From assembly GCA_037349315.1 (NCBI GenBank), contig JBAIAC010000057.1, positions 12,927,501-12,991,500 of the forward strand: 64,000 nucleotides of DNA. Reading direction: 5' to 3'. Every line of letters begins with the position of its first letter. Position 1 is the stretch's first letter. Below the pieces are notes generated by a model, which worked only from the letters and a program-made list of their open reading frames with translations, had not been told where the DNA came from and searched no databases. This DNA is from Chelydra serpentina. Its lineage: Eukaryota > Chordata > Testudines > Chelydridae. Below are positions 34,192 to 45,800 of the stretch, piece after piece. A program made the translations under genes and the position numbers.

Positions 34192-35003
34192 GGCCTTGGC
34201 TACACTTGCAGATGTACAGCGCTGTGAGTTAAACCCATCTTCGTACAGCTGAGTAGGGAAAGCGCTGCAGCCTGTCCACACTGGCAGCTGCCAGCGCAGT
34301 AAGGTGGCTACATTTGAGGCATTTGCAGCTGTAATGGGAGTGGTGAATTATGGGCATTCAAGTGGCTGCAACGTGCTTTTCAAATGGGGGGGTGAGGGGG
34401 ACTTTGACACGGAGTGTGTTGGGAGAGAGAGTGGGTTTTTGGAATCTCCACAGAGTGTCAGCTCATTATCTCCTAAGTTTACACACCTCCACATCCCCTG
34501 CCTCTCTCTCAATCACTGAAAGCAAACAGCAGGGGCTTTGTTTGTTTTTAAAGAGCAGATAAAAGAGAACTTGGGGAAACGGAGCCCTCCCCCTCCCCCG
34601 CGCCGTTCTTCTCCCCCCCCCCCCCCACGCCATCTCTGTCCAAGGCAACTTTGCTGCCGGCATTCCTAACGGAGCTCCCCCCTTCCCGCCCCCCCCACCC
34701 CCGCCTTCAAACAGTAGCTGTGTTTGTTTTGTAAAGCACCTCAACAATGGAGCTCTGAACTCCAACCCGGAAGTGCCGTTTCAAAACAAAGGGAGCTTCC
34801 GGAGGTCAGTAACTGCGGAGTTCCTCGGCTACACTGAAAGACCAGCGTTCCACCCACTTTGCAACAGTTGTTATTCCTCTCGGGGAGGTGGAGTACATGC
34901 AGCGCTGTATCTGAGGAGATACAGCGCTGCACGTGCCTTGCAAGTGTAGCCAGTTAGTGAGTTACAGCGCTGCCGGCTGTAACTCGTAAGTGTAGCCAAG
35001 GCC
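34192..35003. mobile_element. Harbinger-like TIR element, 812 bp
   Basis: GGCCTTGGCTACACTT at the left matches AAGTGTAGCCAAGGCC at the right over 16 bp. TTA duplication at 34189-34191 and 35004-35006. Sub-terminal ACAGCGCTG motifs are mirrored. The interior has C and G runs and no transposase. Confidence 0.85.
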
Positions 35004-35164
35004 TTAGGCTACGTCTACACTGCACACCACCAGCGGCGGCAGCTACACGCCGCAGTGAAAAGCAAGCTGTGTCCGCACTGCAGTGTGTAGCTACAGGGGT
35101 CAGTGAAAGGTTCTGCATGGCCATACCCATAAAGTCCCAGGCATACATACACTGTTTAGACATA

Positions 35165-36198
35165 CAGTAACTCCTCACTTAACGTTGTCCCCGTTAACGT
35201 CGTTTTGTTGGTACGTTGCTGATCAATTAGGGAACATGCTTGTTTAAAGTTGTGCAATGCTCCCTTCTAATGTCGTTTGGCAGCCGCCTGCTTTGTCCAC
35301 TGCTTGCAGGAAGAGCAGGAAGTTGCAGCTAGCTGGTGGGGGCTTGGAATCAGGGTGGACTGGCAGCCCCCCATCAGCTCCCCATTCCCCTAAGTTCCCT
35401 GGGCGGCAGCCGCCCAGCAGGATATCAATTGCCAGCAGTTCAGCTGTCCCTTTCCCCACTGCCATGTGCTGCTCCTTCCCTCTGCCTTGGAGCTGCTCCC
35501 GGGAGCCTCCTGCTTGCTGTGCAGTGGGGGGGAGGGGAGGACTAACGTCAGGGAGTCCCCCTTCCCTCTGCTCCTGTACCCCGCTTACCCCTTCTCCATA
35601 TAGAGCAGGGTGGGGACACAGACAGAGAGAGACAGAGAGAGCTTCGGGCAGCAGCTGCCGTCTCAACTTCCTGATCAACTTCAAAAGACAATGTACTTAA
35701 GAGTGGGGTCAGCCTACTTAAAGGGGCAATGCGCATCTCTCTCTCTCTCCCATATACACAGGGTGTGTGTCTCTGTCTCTGTCTGCCATGCTGTCTCCTC
35801 TCTCTCCATTGGTGCTGCCTTGTAGAGTGTGAGGCTACATTAACAACAATGTGTTAACCCTTGAGGGCTCAGCCAAAAGCTAGTTCATCATTTAGCACTA
35901 AGGCATTCCCTGGGAAGTATCCCACCCTCTTCCACCCTCTAACTTCACCACCTCAACCAAGCTTCACAATCATCATCACTGTGTACAGTATTAAATTGTT
36001 TGTTTAAAACGTATATATATATACACATACGTTTTATATATAATATATAGTTTTTTGTCTGGTGAAAAAAATTTCCCTTCAACCTAACCCCTCCTATTTA
36101 AATTAATTCTTATGGGGAAATTGGATTCTCTTGACATCGTTTCGCTTAAAGTCACATTTTTCAGGAACAGAACTACAATGTTAAGTGAGGAGTTACTG
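35165..36198. mobile_element. Tigger-like (Tc1/mariner) element, 1034 bp
   Basis: Ends CAGTAACTCCTCACTTAAC and GTTAAGTGAGGAGTTACTG with TA on both sides; the inverted repeat spans 24 bp with one mismatch. The CAG start and TA target fit pogo/Tigger. It contains (TC)n near 35735-35750 and (AT)n near 36010. Frames at 35244-35700 lie inside and are not a transposase. Confidence 0.88.
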
Positions 36199-36199
36199 T

Positions 36200-37082
36200 A
36201 TATATGAGATGGCGCAATGGTTTCATATGGTTTGGAGATGTGTGGAAAAGTCCAACAGAATTTGATTAACTCAGAAGTAGGGTGGCTGAACCAGTTGGGA
36301 AAAAGCAAAGAGCCAACCCGATCACTGACCCTTTATGAAGATTTAGATTTGATCCCGCCCACTCCTGATCCAAGATCTGTTCTACCAGAAGTGAGAGATT
36401 TCTCATCTGGCTTGCAATTCTTCGCAAGGTGAGCATGGGTAGCTTAGCATTGCAAGATATTTAAAGGAATGGGTGTTAGGTGCCTACATACTTGTAAAAA
36501 TCTGGCCCTTGGGCATTTTGAAAACATTACCCAATTACATTACACTATCAGGAGTAATTGACCTGTTACATTGTAGAATAGGGACAACGGTACTTGCAGC
36601 ACTCAATGAGCCATTTCAACTGACTCTACCAGCTGCCGCACTCAATTCAAATTCCCCTTTTAGCTCTCGATGTTAAAATTAGCCATCTAGTGATTTAAGA
36701 AATAAATAAATAAAGGTGCTAACTAGCGAGAGCCGCGATCCTATTGTTTATGCAAAAAATAATTATAGAGCAGGAGCTAATTGCCTTTGATCACACGACG
36801 GAGTGAAGGAAAAACAGCAGTCACGTGACAGGGGGAAAAGTGTAGAGAAAAGCGGAGTGCAAAAATAATAGGTAGGGGAATCAGGAAATGAAAATGCACG
36901 TTTCCTAGGGATGAGTCGACTCTCAGTCACATATCAGATTCCAGTGGTGCAGTTCAATAGTATGGGTCAGATTTTTGCCTCTGCTACACTCTGACACAAT
37001 AAAAGACTTTTAAGGGGAAATTGCACTGGTGCAAAGTAGGGAGGATGTATGCAACTCTGCTGCCCTTCCATGCAGGCCCAGC
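36200..37082. other. Noncoding stretch, no feature recognised
   Basis: Partly AT-rich (GAAATAAATAAATAAAGG near 36700) with no repeat signature I recognise and no coding support. Confidence 0.5.
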
Positions 37083-37206
37083 CAGGGGGACCAGATGTCC
37101 TGATTTTATAGGGACAGCCCCAATTTTGGGGTCTTTTTCTTATATAGGCTCCTATTACCCCCCACCCTCTGTCCCGATTTTTCACATTTGCTGTCTGGTC
37201 ACCCTA
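37083..37206 (-). mobile_element. hAT-type MITE, 124 bp, inverted relative to the others
   Basis: Starts GGGGGACCAGATGTCCTG and ends GCTGTCTGGTCACCCTA. Imperfect 8-bp duplication GGCCCAGC and GACCCAGG (6 of 8). Older than 16805 and 31167 judging by its decayed ends. Confidence 0.82.
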
Positions 37207-38139
37207 GACCCAGGCGAAGGGGTGTGCTGGGAGCAAGGCAAAAGGGTGGTAGGGTGAGTGACCAGTATTCTCTGCTCTGGCAGTTCTGGGCTGCTGAGAA
37301 GCCTATGAGCAGCTGAGGAAGGCTGCTGCTAGTTGGAGAAGCCCTAGGATTATGCTAAACTGTGATCCAGAATCCACAGGGACCAAAGGTGGCATAGAGC
37401 CACCTGTGTGCTTCTACCTCCGGCCTGTGCTTTGCCTCTCGGGAGGTATAGCCACACACCTGGGCGGGCAGGCACTGGCTCATGACAGGAACCGGTGCTT
37501 CCAAAGGAAAACCACAGCTCGCCTTGGGGAGGCACAGGGGCAGCACCCACTAGCTCATCAATGGATGGTCTGGAGCAGGGGGCCGGGGAGGAGCCAGCAA
37601 AGCCACCACATTGGTGTTGGGAAAGCTGATTTCATTCGGCCGGCTGGAAAAGGGAGGCTTTGCATCACCAGCCTGTACCATTTCCCCTGTATGGTGTGTT
37701 CCCCCCGGCGGAGGGGAAGAGAGCTAGTTTCGACACTGGTCATGTGACCACAGTTAACCAAAGGGGGTTTTAAAGAGATTTGGTCTGAACATTTTCACCA
37801 TCGTGTCATTCAAATCCGCAAGAGGCTGTTTGGTCAAAGCCGAAGCGTTGCGCGGAGACACTTTGGTTTGGAAAAAGATTTAATTGAAAAGGGTTTTGGA
37901 TATCCTACCAGGAGGACTTCTCAGAAGGTGCGATGGGGAGACCATCGGACTGAACTCCATCTTTGCACCTCCTGCGTTCTGTGTTGTTCTGTGGGCCACC
38001 GCCACCTGTGGCATATATTAAGAGTAGCCTTGGGAGCTGCCCTCGATAGCATGAACATGCTGGCGGGTAGATATGTCTTGCCTCCCTGTTTAAAGGGCCT
38101 TCCATGTGCCTCCCAGCCAGCCAGCCAGTGCTATAAAAA

Positions 38140-38440
38140 GGCGCCTCCCCGCTCCCCGTATACTCACCCGGTGCCGCTTTAAAGGGCCCGGGGCTCCAGC
38201 CGCTGTGGATCCCCGAGCTCTTTCAAGTGCCGCCAGAGCTCCGGCAGCGGGGCTCCGGCAGGGATTTAAAAGGCCCGCGGCTCTTGCAGCCACGGAGAGC
38301 CACCCGCGGGCCTTTTAAAGCGCCGCCCGAGCCCGGCTCAGGCAGCGGGGCTCGGGCAGCGCTTTTTCAGGCGCTGCTTCTCCTCACAGGGGGAGCAGCC
38401 GCTCCCCTGCTCCCACCCTGGCTACGCTACTGGGAGACGT
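38140..38440. repeat. GC-rich repetitive block
   Basis: Variants of CTTTAAAGGGCCCGGGGCTC and AGCGGGGCTCGGGCAGCG recur, in both orientations. CpG-rich. It lies directly before the CR1 ORF1 below and may be a separate repeat or part of its 5' region. The region 37207-38139 shows no recognised feature. Confidence 0.5.
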
Positions 38441-39485
38441 AATATAATTGCTAAAGTTAGGAAGGGCCGCATCGCCAGTGCCAACACTGCTCCTGTCTCC
38501 TCCACCTGTGCCTGTATCCAGACAGACAACCTAAACACGGATGCCTCTACCCAGATCCTGGTATGGATTTGCTGAGACTGGGGCCTGCATTTCCCACTCA
38601 CAGAAAGCCAGGCTGGGAGATCATCCAGCGTGAAAGGTGCCTGCTGGTGGAATCTCTCAGGAAGCAGGTGGGAGAGCTACTGGAGGAGGTGGCTCGGATG
38701 AGGAGCATCCGTGTCCACGAGGAATTCCTCGAGAGTATTCATATGGAGACATTCAAGACTGAGGAGGCTATCGAGCTACGGAGGACTGCTGTCACACCAC
38801 TGGGGGAGGAGGATATGGCTCTGTAACAGGGAGGACACAGGCAGCAGACAGTGCTCCACCCCTGCTCCCATCCCACCCACCATGGTGATGGAAAACAGAT
38901 ATGCTGCCCTGGCAATGAGCGATGAGGAATCACCCCCAAAGGTAGACGAGGAGAAGCCATGTACTTGCAAAGCTGGGAAAATCGCAGCCACCACTTCCAG
39001 AAGGAAATGTAGGGTAGTGGTGGTTGGTGACTCTCTTCTGAGGGGGACGGAGGCACCCGTCTGCCACTCTGACATGGCATCCTGGGTGGTATGCTGCCTG
39101 CCAGGAGCCCGTATCCAAGACGTTACAGAGGGATTGTCGAGGATCATCCGGCCCTCTGACAACTATCCCATGGTACTCATCCACTAATGATACTGTGATG
39201 TATGACCCTGAGCAGATCAGATTTTACTACAGCGCTCTGGGAATAAGGGTGAAGGAGTTTCGAGCGCAGGTGGTAGGGTAGGGTAGGGGCCCAGGCAGAG
39301 ACAGATGCATCCTGGAGGTGAATGCCTGGCTGCGAAGAGGGTGTCTCCAGGAGGGCTTCGGCTTCCTTGACCACGGGATGCTGCTCCAGGAAGAAGGACT
39401 GCTAGGCAGAGATGGGGTCCACCTATCGAGGAAGGGGAAGAACATATTTGGATACAGACTGCTAACCTCGAGAGGAGGGCTTTAA
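38440..39485 (+). pseudogene. CR1 LINE ORF1 relic with GDSL-type esterase-like domain
   Basis: A coiled-coil-like part (LVESLRKQVGELLEEVARMR) reads in one frame up to about 38826. The frame then shifts and continues with NRYAALAMSDEE, a CXC motif and CRVVVVGDSLLRGTEAPVC, the SGNH/GDSL block known from CR1 ORF1 proteins. After a stop near 39185 the ORF continues with VNAWLRRGCLQEGFGFLDHG and GRDGVHLSRKGKNIFGYRL. ORF1 products bind RNA during retrotransposition. The copy is inactive. Confidence 0.87.
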
Positions 39486-39619
39486 ACTAAGTTTGAAGGG
39501 GGCAGGTGACCAAAGTCCACAGGTAAGTCAAAAACATGGAGACCCGGGAGAAGGGTCGGAATTTGTGGGGAGCATGGGCTGTTATAGCAGGGACAAGAGA
39601 GAGACAAGACAGAACTTGG

Positions 39620-40860
39620 GGGGCGGGAATCGAATCAGTATCTTAGATGTCTGTATACTAATGAGAGAAGTATGGGGAATAAGCAGGAAGAACTTAAAAT
39701 GCTAGTAAATAAACACAACTATAACATAGTTGGCATCACACATTACTGGAATATTAATATTGAAGGGTACAGCTTGCTCAGGATGGACAGGCAGGGGAAA
39801 AAGGGAGGATATGTTGCCTTGTATAATAAAAATATGTACACTTAGACTGAGGTTGAGATGGAAATAGGAGACAGACTTATTGAAAGTCTTTGGGTAAGGA
39901 TAAAAGGAGTAAAAAAACAAGGGTGATGTCATGGTAGGGGTCTACTACAGACCACCTAACCAGGAAGAAGAGGTGAATTAGGCTTTTTTAAAACAACTAA
40001 CAAAATCATCCAAAGCACAGGACTTGGTGGTGATGGGGGAGCTTCAACTATTCAGACATCTGTTGGGAAAATAACACAACAGGGCACAGATTATTCGACA
40101 AGATCTTGGAATGTATTGGAGACCATTTTTTATTTCAGAAGATGGAGAAAGCTACGAGGGGAGATGCTGTTCTAGATTTGATTTTGACAAATAGGGAAGA
40201 ACTGGTTGAGAATTTGAAAGTGGAAGGCAGTGTGGGTGAAAGTGATCATGAAATGATCATGAAATGAGTTCATGAGTCTAAGGAATGGTAGAAGGGAGAA
40301 CAGCAAAATATAGACAATGGATTTCTAGAAGGCAGACTTTAGCAAACTCAGGGAGTTGGTAGGTAAGATCCCATGGGAAACAAGTCTAAGGGGAAAAGCA
40401 ATTGAAGACAGTTGGCAGTTTTCCAAACAGACATTATTAAGGGCACAAGAGCAAACTATCCCACTGTGTCGGAAAGATAGGAAATATGGCAAGAGACCAC
40501 CCTGCTTAACCAGGAGATCTTTAATGATCTAAAAATCAAAAAAGAGTCCTACAAAAAGTGGAAACTAGGTTAAATTACAATGGATACATATAAACAAATA
40601 ATACAACTATGTAGGGACAAAATTAGAAAGGTCAGGGCACAGAACGAGATCAAACTAGCTAGAGACATAAAGGGTCATGAGAAAACTGTCTACAAATACA
40701 TTAAAAGCAAGAGGAAGACCAAGGACAGGGTAGGCCCCTTACTCAATGAGGAGGAAAAAACAATAACAGAAAAAGGTGGCAATGGCAGAGGTGCTTAATG
40801 ACTTTGTTTCAGTTTTCACCAAGAAGGTTGGTGGTGATTGGACGTCTAACATAGTGAATG
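39620..40860 (+). pseudogene. CR1 LINE ORF2, endonuclease part, truncated before RT
   Basis: It follows ORF1 directly. Broken frames contain YNIVG-type endonuclease start, RQGKKGGYVALYNKNMYT, and DNA that reads as the SDI, WEN and SDHEM endonuclease blocks with stops. Positions 40580-40798 encode [20 protein letters not shown] and [18 protein letters not shown], the segment between endonuclease and RT. Sequence ends near 40860 before any RT motif. Most LINE copies lose the 5' side; this one lacks the 3' side. Confidence 0.85.
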
Positions 40861-42299
40861 CCCGTACTTCCATAAGTAGTCTCTACCTGTGCTGATATAT
40901 ATAGTATAATTTTTAACTGCTAGGTGTGACTCTAAGCTGTATAAAGACCCAAGCTGGGTGGGGACACGGTAAACAAAAGAGACAAAACTGCGACTCAAAT
41001 ACTGTGAACGCCTGTTTGTTTGGCTGCAATTGTAACTGTTTTCTACAGTAAATGACTCCTCTTTAAGACAGTCTGTAGTACTATATAGAATACTACCCAA
41101 GCAAGTAGCCCCATTGAAAGCAATGGATAGGGATTACTCATGTGATTAGGGGGTGTACAGGATTATTAGGGTGGGTTACGTGGGTATAATGCTAAAGTAT
41201 GAAATCAGTGGAGTTACTTCAGATTTATACCCGTATATCTGAGAGCAGAATTAGCCCTTTAGGTCGCAAGCTCCTCAGGACAGGAACCTGACTTAATCTA
41301 TAGACTTTCTCACACTCCCATTGGTGCTGGATTGACACCAAAGTGCAAGACGTCAATATAAATCTGAGAAGAGAATCTGTCTGTATGATTTTACTGCACG
41401 TTTTGGGCACTGAACAAATACACAATAGTCTAAATAACCAAATAATTACAACCAGTAACACAAAACAACCAGCCTTTCAAATATTTGAGCAAACTTTTAA
41501 TTTTTTCCTCCATCCAAAAACATCTTCTATGGTGACATTTCTGAACAGGCTTGTGTTATTCTGAGAAGCTTTTTACATACTCTCAAGTATAAATATTCTG
41601 TTAGGGGAAAAAAATAATTCCCAACCCAACCACTCATGCTCACATTTGGAGGGATGCGTCACGTGGCGTGCGTCGCTGAGACCGGATACTCCCGGCTTAA
41701 CATCATCTGCCACGGAGACTACATCTGGGTGTGGCACGCAACATCAGACACCTCTGGACCATGCTGGTTGTTTGGATAGCCTGGCTCACCACCAGCCCGG
41801 GAAGGGAAATGGGTCTAAACGTCTGGCACATTGAGATGCGATGATCAAAATAAGAAAAGCAGAGATGCCTCCAGACATGGGGCGAGAGGGAGCTGGTGCC
41901 CTGCAGGCAGGGAGGGTACCATAACTGCATTTTTTGAGAACGTTGATGGAAGGAACCACAGGACCAAGCAGTCGGTTAGCGGCACATCCCATGGGATTGG
42001 TGCTGGAAGCACTACCTTGGGTGACATAAAGCTGTGTTGGGCGGATTCACTGTGCAGTTCAGAACTTCACCATGGAAGGTCAAACATGGGACAGGTGCTG
42101 GCTAGCCAAAACACTGCAGCAATATTAGTTGACTAGAAGAACTGAGCTTACTTTTATCTACTGTACAGTAGCTGTGGGTTGAACCTGGCTGCAGAAGTGT
42201 CCCATCCTAACGCATCTCCAATGCCACACTCAGCAATCGCTGCTTAGTTTCACCTACTTATTAAATGCTTTGTGCTTATAATAGTACATTGGTTGTCTG
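40861..42299. other. Noncoding stretch downstream of MATN1
   Basis: Includes a diverged short repeat near 41205-41255. Frames at 41646-42136 on both strands have no family likeness. No second gene end is visible. Confidence 0.5.
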
Positions 42300-42770
42300 T
42301 GGGGGCGGGTTTTCACACTCAGGATCCGAGCTGCTTTTAATCCGATTTGATTCTTAAATAAAATTACAGTACGCACAGAAACAAAAGATGCAGAAGAACA
42401 CAGCGCGGATTCACAGAACTCATAATCAAGTACTTAGTAACAATATATATATATATATATATTAAGCTTTAGATTAAAAATATATTTCTGGGTTTTTATA
42501 TATGTATACTATAGGGTGCAAGGGACATTAACACATTTTGGCACGCAGTGATTCACAGCGCTTTGCCCTTTAAAATGATGTCTGCTCTAACATTATGTTT
42601 CATTTTTAGAAGAATGCAGCTAGACTAGACTTCTTTTTCCTTCTTTTTTTTTTTTTAATTTAGAAAGCTGGATGTAGTGCTGCAGCTGAGTTGCTCCTGT
42701 GGATGCATGAAGGTCTTCTGGTATAATTCTGTTACGTTAGGAAGGAGAAAGATAATAGCGCTCTGGGTGT
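42300..42770 (-). other. MATN1: Probable MATN1 3' UTR
   Basis: Sequence just past the stop. An ATTAAA variant poly(A) signal reads on the minus strand at 42659-42654, but it runs into an A tract and may be coincidental. Another ATTAAA lies near 42340. I see no AATAAA on this strand here. An (AT)n tract sits at 42443-42462. The true 3' end cannot be fixed from sequence alone. Confidence 0.4.
42443..42462. repeat. (AT)n microsatellite
   Basis: About ten AT units, probably within the MATN1 3' UTR or just beyond it. Confidence 0.9.
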
Positions 42771-42820
42771 TCAGATGATCTTGTTTTCCAGGGCTGCGAT
42801 CCTTTTTGTCACAGCTTCCA
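42771..42820 (-). CDS. MATN1: MATN1 exon 8: end of coiled coil and stop codon
   Basis: The 50 coding nt complete Leu and encode [15 protein letters not shown] followed by TGA at 42773-42771. Together with exon 7 this gives a coiled coil of roughly four to five heptads that trimerises the chains. The 3' splice site is AC (TCTTGCTCAC just above 42820), not AG. Without the U12 intron model this terminal exon would be missed. The heptads continue in register across the splice, and TRK|LEAV matches the mammalian protein at the junction. Confidence 0.92.
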
Positions 42821-45800
42821 GTGAGCAAGAGTTAAGGGAAAAAATGTCAGTGATTCACATGCCAGATTCTCAACTAGCCTAACTCAAAGTCAGTGGCGAT
42901 ACCCCAATGTATGTCTGCAGAGGATCTGGCCAATTATAATAATCTAGTCCATGGTTTTGCCACCTCTACAGGTTGCTGACCCTGTATTCGAAGTCAAACA
43001 TTTTTACAACTGCCTTACATTTACTATAAAGAGCAAGAATAAAAAACGTTACAGTGATCTGGGTATGTGTTTTGAGATGATGACGTTGAAGGATAAGGTT
43101 GTGTGGGGAGCTCAGAGTGAGATTTTCTTTATTTTAGATTCTCATAACATTTTCAATGCCTCGCAACCCTCTGATTGCGTTTTGTGTCCCCTCTTGGGGT
43201 TGTGAGCCAGTGATTGAGAAACATTGATATAGTCTGACCTCCTGCATGACATCAGCCCTAGAATTTCACCCAATGATACTTACAGAGGAGGGAATTTGCT
43301 CCATAAGTGCCACTGTGGGGTCTGGTAACTTGGGGCTGACCTATAGCATCTGACTTAGAAAGACAGCCAAGCTCAGTGGACAGACACCAAGTGGTGGAGA
43401 ATCTACCTTATCCCTCAGTGAGTTCTCCCAGTGGTTTATCAATTACCGTTAAAAAGTTGTCACTTTTTTCCAGCTGGAATTTCTCCAACTTCTACATCCA
43501 GCCACTGGCTCGTGTTCTGCCCTTGTCTGCTAAATTGAAGGTCTCCCTATGATGCAGTGCGATGCTCCTGTTCTCGCTGAAGTGAACTGGAATTTTGCCA
43601 TTGACTCAGTAAGAACAGGCATCAATTGCATACTTAAAGCAGTGTCTCCTTGTGATGAAGTGCTGGTAGACTTGTATTTAGCATGCACCTTGCAGCAGGG
43701 CCTCTCATGAGCTCTCTGTTCTGCCCACTCCCCGTCTCTTGCTTTCTTCAGTCTTTCCCCCCCACTCTTGTGTGCTCCTTTACTTACCTGCTCTTAGGGA
43801 GCCTCCCTTCTCTGACATGGCAGGAGTCCTCAGTCCTGCTTCAAGTCCCTCCTCAAAACTCTCTTTGGGCTGGTCTACACTACCAGCCGATTCGACGGGT
43901 AGTGATCGATCTTTCGGGGATCGGTTTTTCGTGTCTAGTGTAGACACGATAAATCGATCCCTGATCGCTCTCCTTTCGACTCCGGTAATCCACCCCGGTG
44001 AGAGGCGGAAGCGGAGTCAACGGGGGAGCGGCGGCAGCCGACATTGCGGTGTCCTCACGGCACGGTAAGTCGAGCGAGGTACGTCGACTTCAGCTATGTT
44101 ATTCACGTAGCTGAAGTTGCGTACCTTACATCGATCCCCGCCCCTAGTGTAGACCTGGCCTTTGACTGTCTAGCCTTCCAGGCTAACTCCCACTCCACTG
44201 CCTCCTGCTCCTGTTCTTGGGCTGATGTGAGGCATGTGCAACAAAACATGCCTCTCATGAGTGGGAAAAATTCCCCATCAATATCCCTAAAGCTGCCACC
44301 ATCACCTCTTTCAAATCCCTCCTTAAAACCTATCTCTGCTGTGTCTGGCATTGGTTCGGCAAGTGCCAATCTATTTGTCTGTCTTGTCTTCCTGTCCTTC
44401 CCTGCCCGTCTTGGAGAAGGTGAGCTCTCTATGGCAGGGACTACTTTCTTTTAATCTACCTTCAGAATGTAGTATTTTTGAAAACACTATTGGAACTGTA
44501 GGCTGTCCCTTTAATTCGTAAAGGGTTTCTTGGCACAGTTTGTGGTCTAGGGGGCTCTGCAAGAAAGCATGAGATTAGAGTTGGTCTACCAAGAGCTAGA
44601 GCAAGGTGGGTTGAATTGTGCCACACTGTTTTTTAGGGAGCAGCCTGCTTTGTCTCTCTCTGTTTTGCAGTTCTTGTGCTGAATTCAAAGTAATAAAGCA
44701 GTGTTATGTTGCAGCTTTCCGGCAAGAGTATTTAATGTTTTTATCTAACTTCTCTGTGTGCATGTCATGAATCTCAACACTGAAGCCAAGTCTCCTGACT
44801 CCTACTTCAGTTTCTTGACCACTGCACTAATCTGTCTCCCTGGTTGGAAGGTCTGGCTAATCTGCTCTCTCTAGAAAATGGAACCTGACATTGTGAAAAT
44901 GAGCTGCTTCTAAAGGATATGTTTTCGTGTCAATGAATTTATGAGGTCTTCTACTTTTGTCTGGAAGTTCACAATGGCTTTACATTCACATGGGTCCTCC
45001 TCTGTGGATAAGAGAACAAAGGTGATGATGAATTAGCCATCAGACAGAGCAAGAAAGGAATATATCAAAACCTAAACCATGGTGGCAAGTGAAATAAAGC
45101 GAAAGACTTTTCTCCAGCCAGAGGTCTGGAGGAAATCAATACATCATTCAGCCAGATTCTCTGAATGGTTATTGCTGTGTTTAACTTTAAACTAACTAGA
45201 GGGTCGCACAGTTCATTGCGTATGTAGGCCGAGCTCTGTGTGTTATCCAAATTTTTGTATTTCATCAACAAAGTATTACCTAATACTTTTTAAAACTCTG
45301 ATTACCCAGATATGGCTTTTCTGATTTTCAGCAGGGTTCTGTTTCTTCATGCCTACACCATTCCCTGAAATTCTGGAATTGATCAGACGCGGTGTTCAAA
45401 AGTGATTATGTTACAGACAGACAAACAGAAAGGTCGTCAAGTTGAATGTGGCACCTTGCTTTGAGCAGGGGGTTGGACTAGATGACCTCCTGAGGTCCCT
45501 TCTAACCCTGAGATTCGATGATTCTATGATTCTCTCAGCCAGTTAACAGACCTGAGTCAGATACTTGGCTGTTGTCCTGTCTTTTTGTGCCACTCTGGTT
45601 GCAAAAGGGCTGAGAAGGCCAGTGATGGAGTTCCCTAGAGGAATTGCTGGGTGGTGCAGTTCAGGAAGGCTTGATGTTTTAATGAATTACTGTTTTAGAA
45701 GCGTGCTGAGACTTTCGGCTGAAAAACACTACGTCAGAAGTGCAAAATGCTATAATTTGGGCAGAATTTCGACCAAAAAAAAAAAAATAGAGAGAGAGAG

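Larger units (their letters stand above)
42821..44920 (-). other. MATN1: U12-type AT-AC intron (last intron of MATN1)
   Basis: The 2100-bp intron starts ATATCCTTT, a full match to the U12 5' consensus, and ends AC. A TTCCCTTAAC branch-like motif at 42840-42831 places the branch A about 10 nt from the 3' AC, the tight spacing typical of minor-spliceosome introns. It interrupts the coiled coil in phase 1. It carries a CR1 antisense fragment (43225-43560) and a 294-bp TIR element (43867-44160). Matrilin genes are classic hosts of AT-AC introns, so the position is expected by homology. Confidence 0.92.

Noticed and set aside
35244..35700. Opposed frames of 146 and 147 residues
   Set aside because: They lie wholly inside the Tigger-like element and do not resemble a transposase.
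38140..38440. CpG island promoter of an unknown gene
   Set aside because: The GC content comes from repeated units next to a LINE ORF1, with no host exon nearby.
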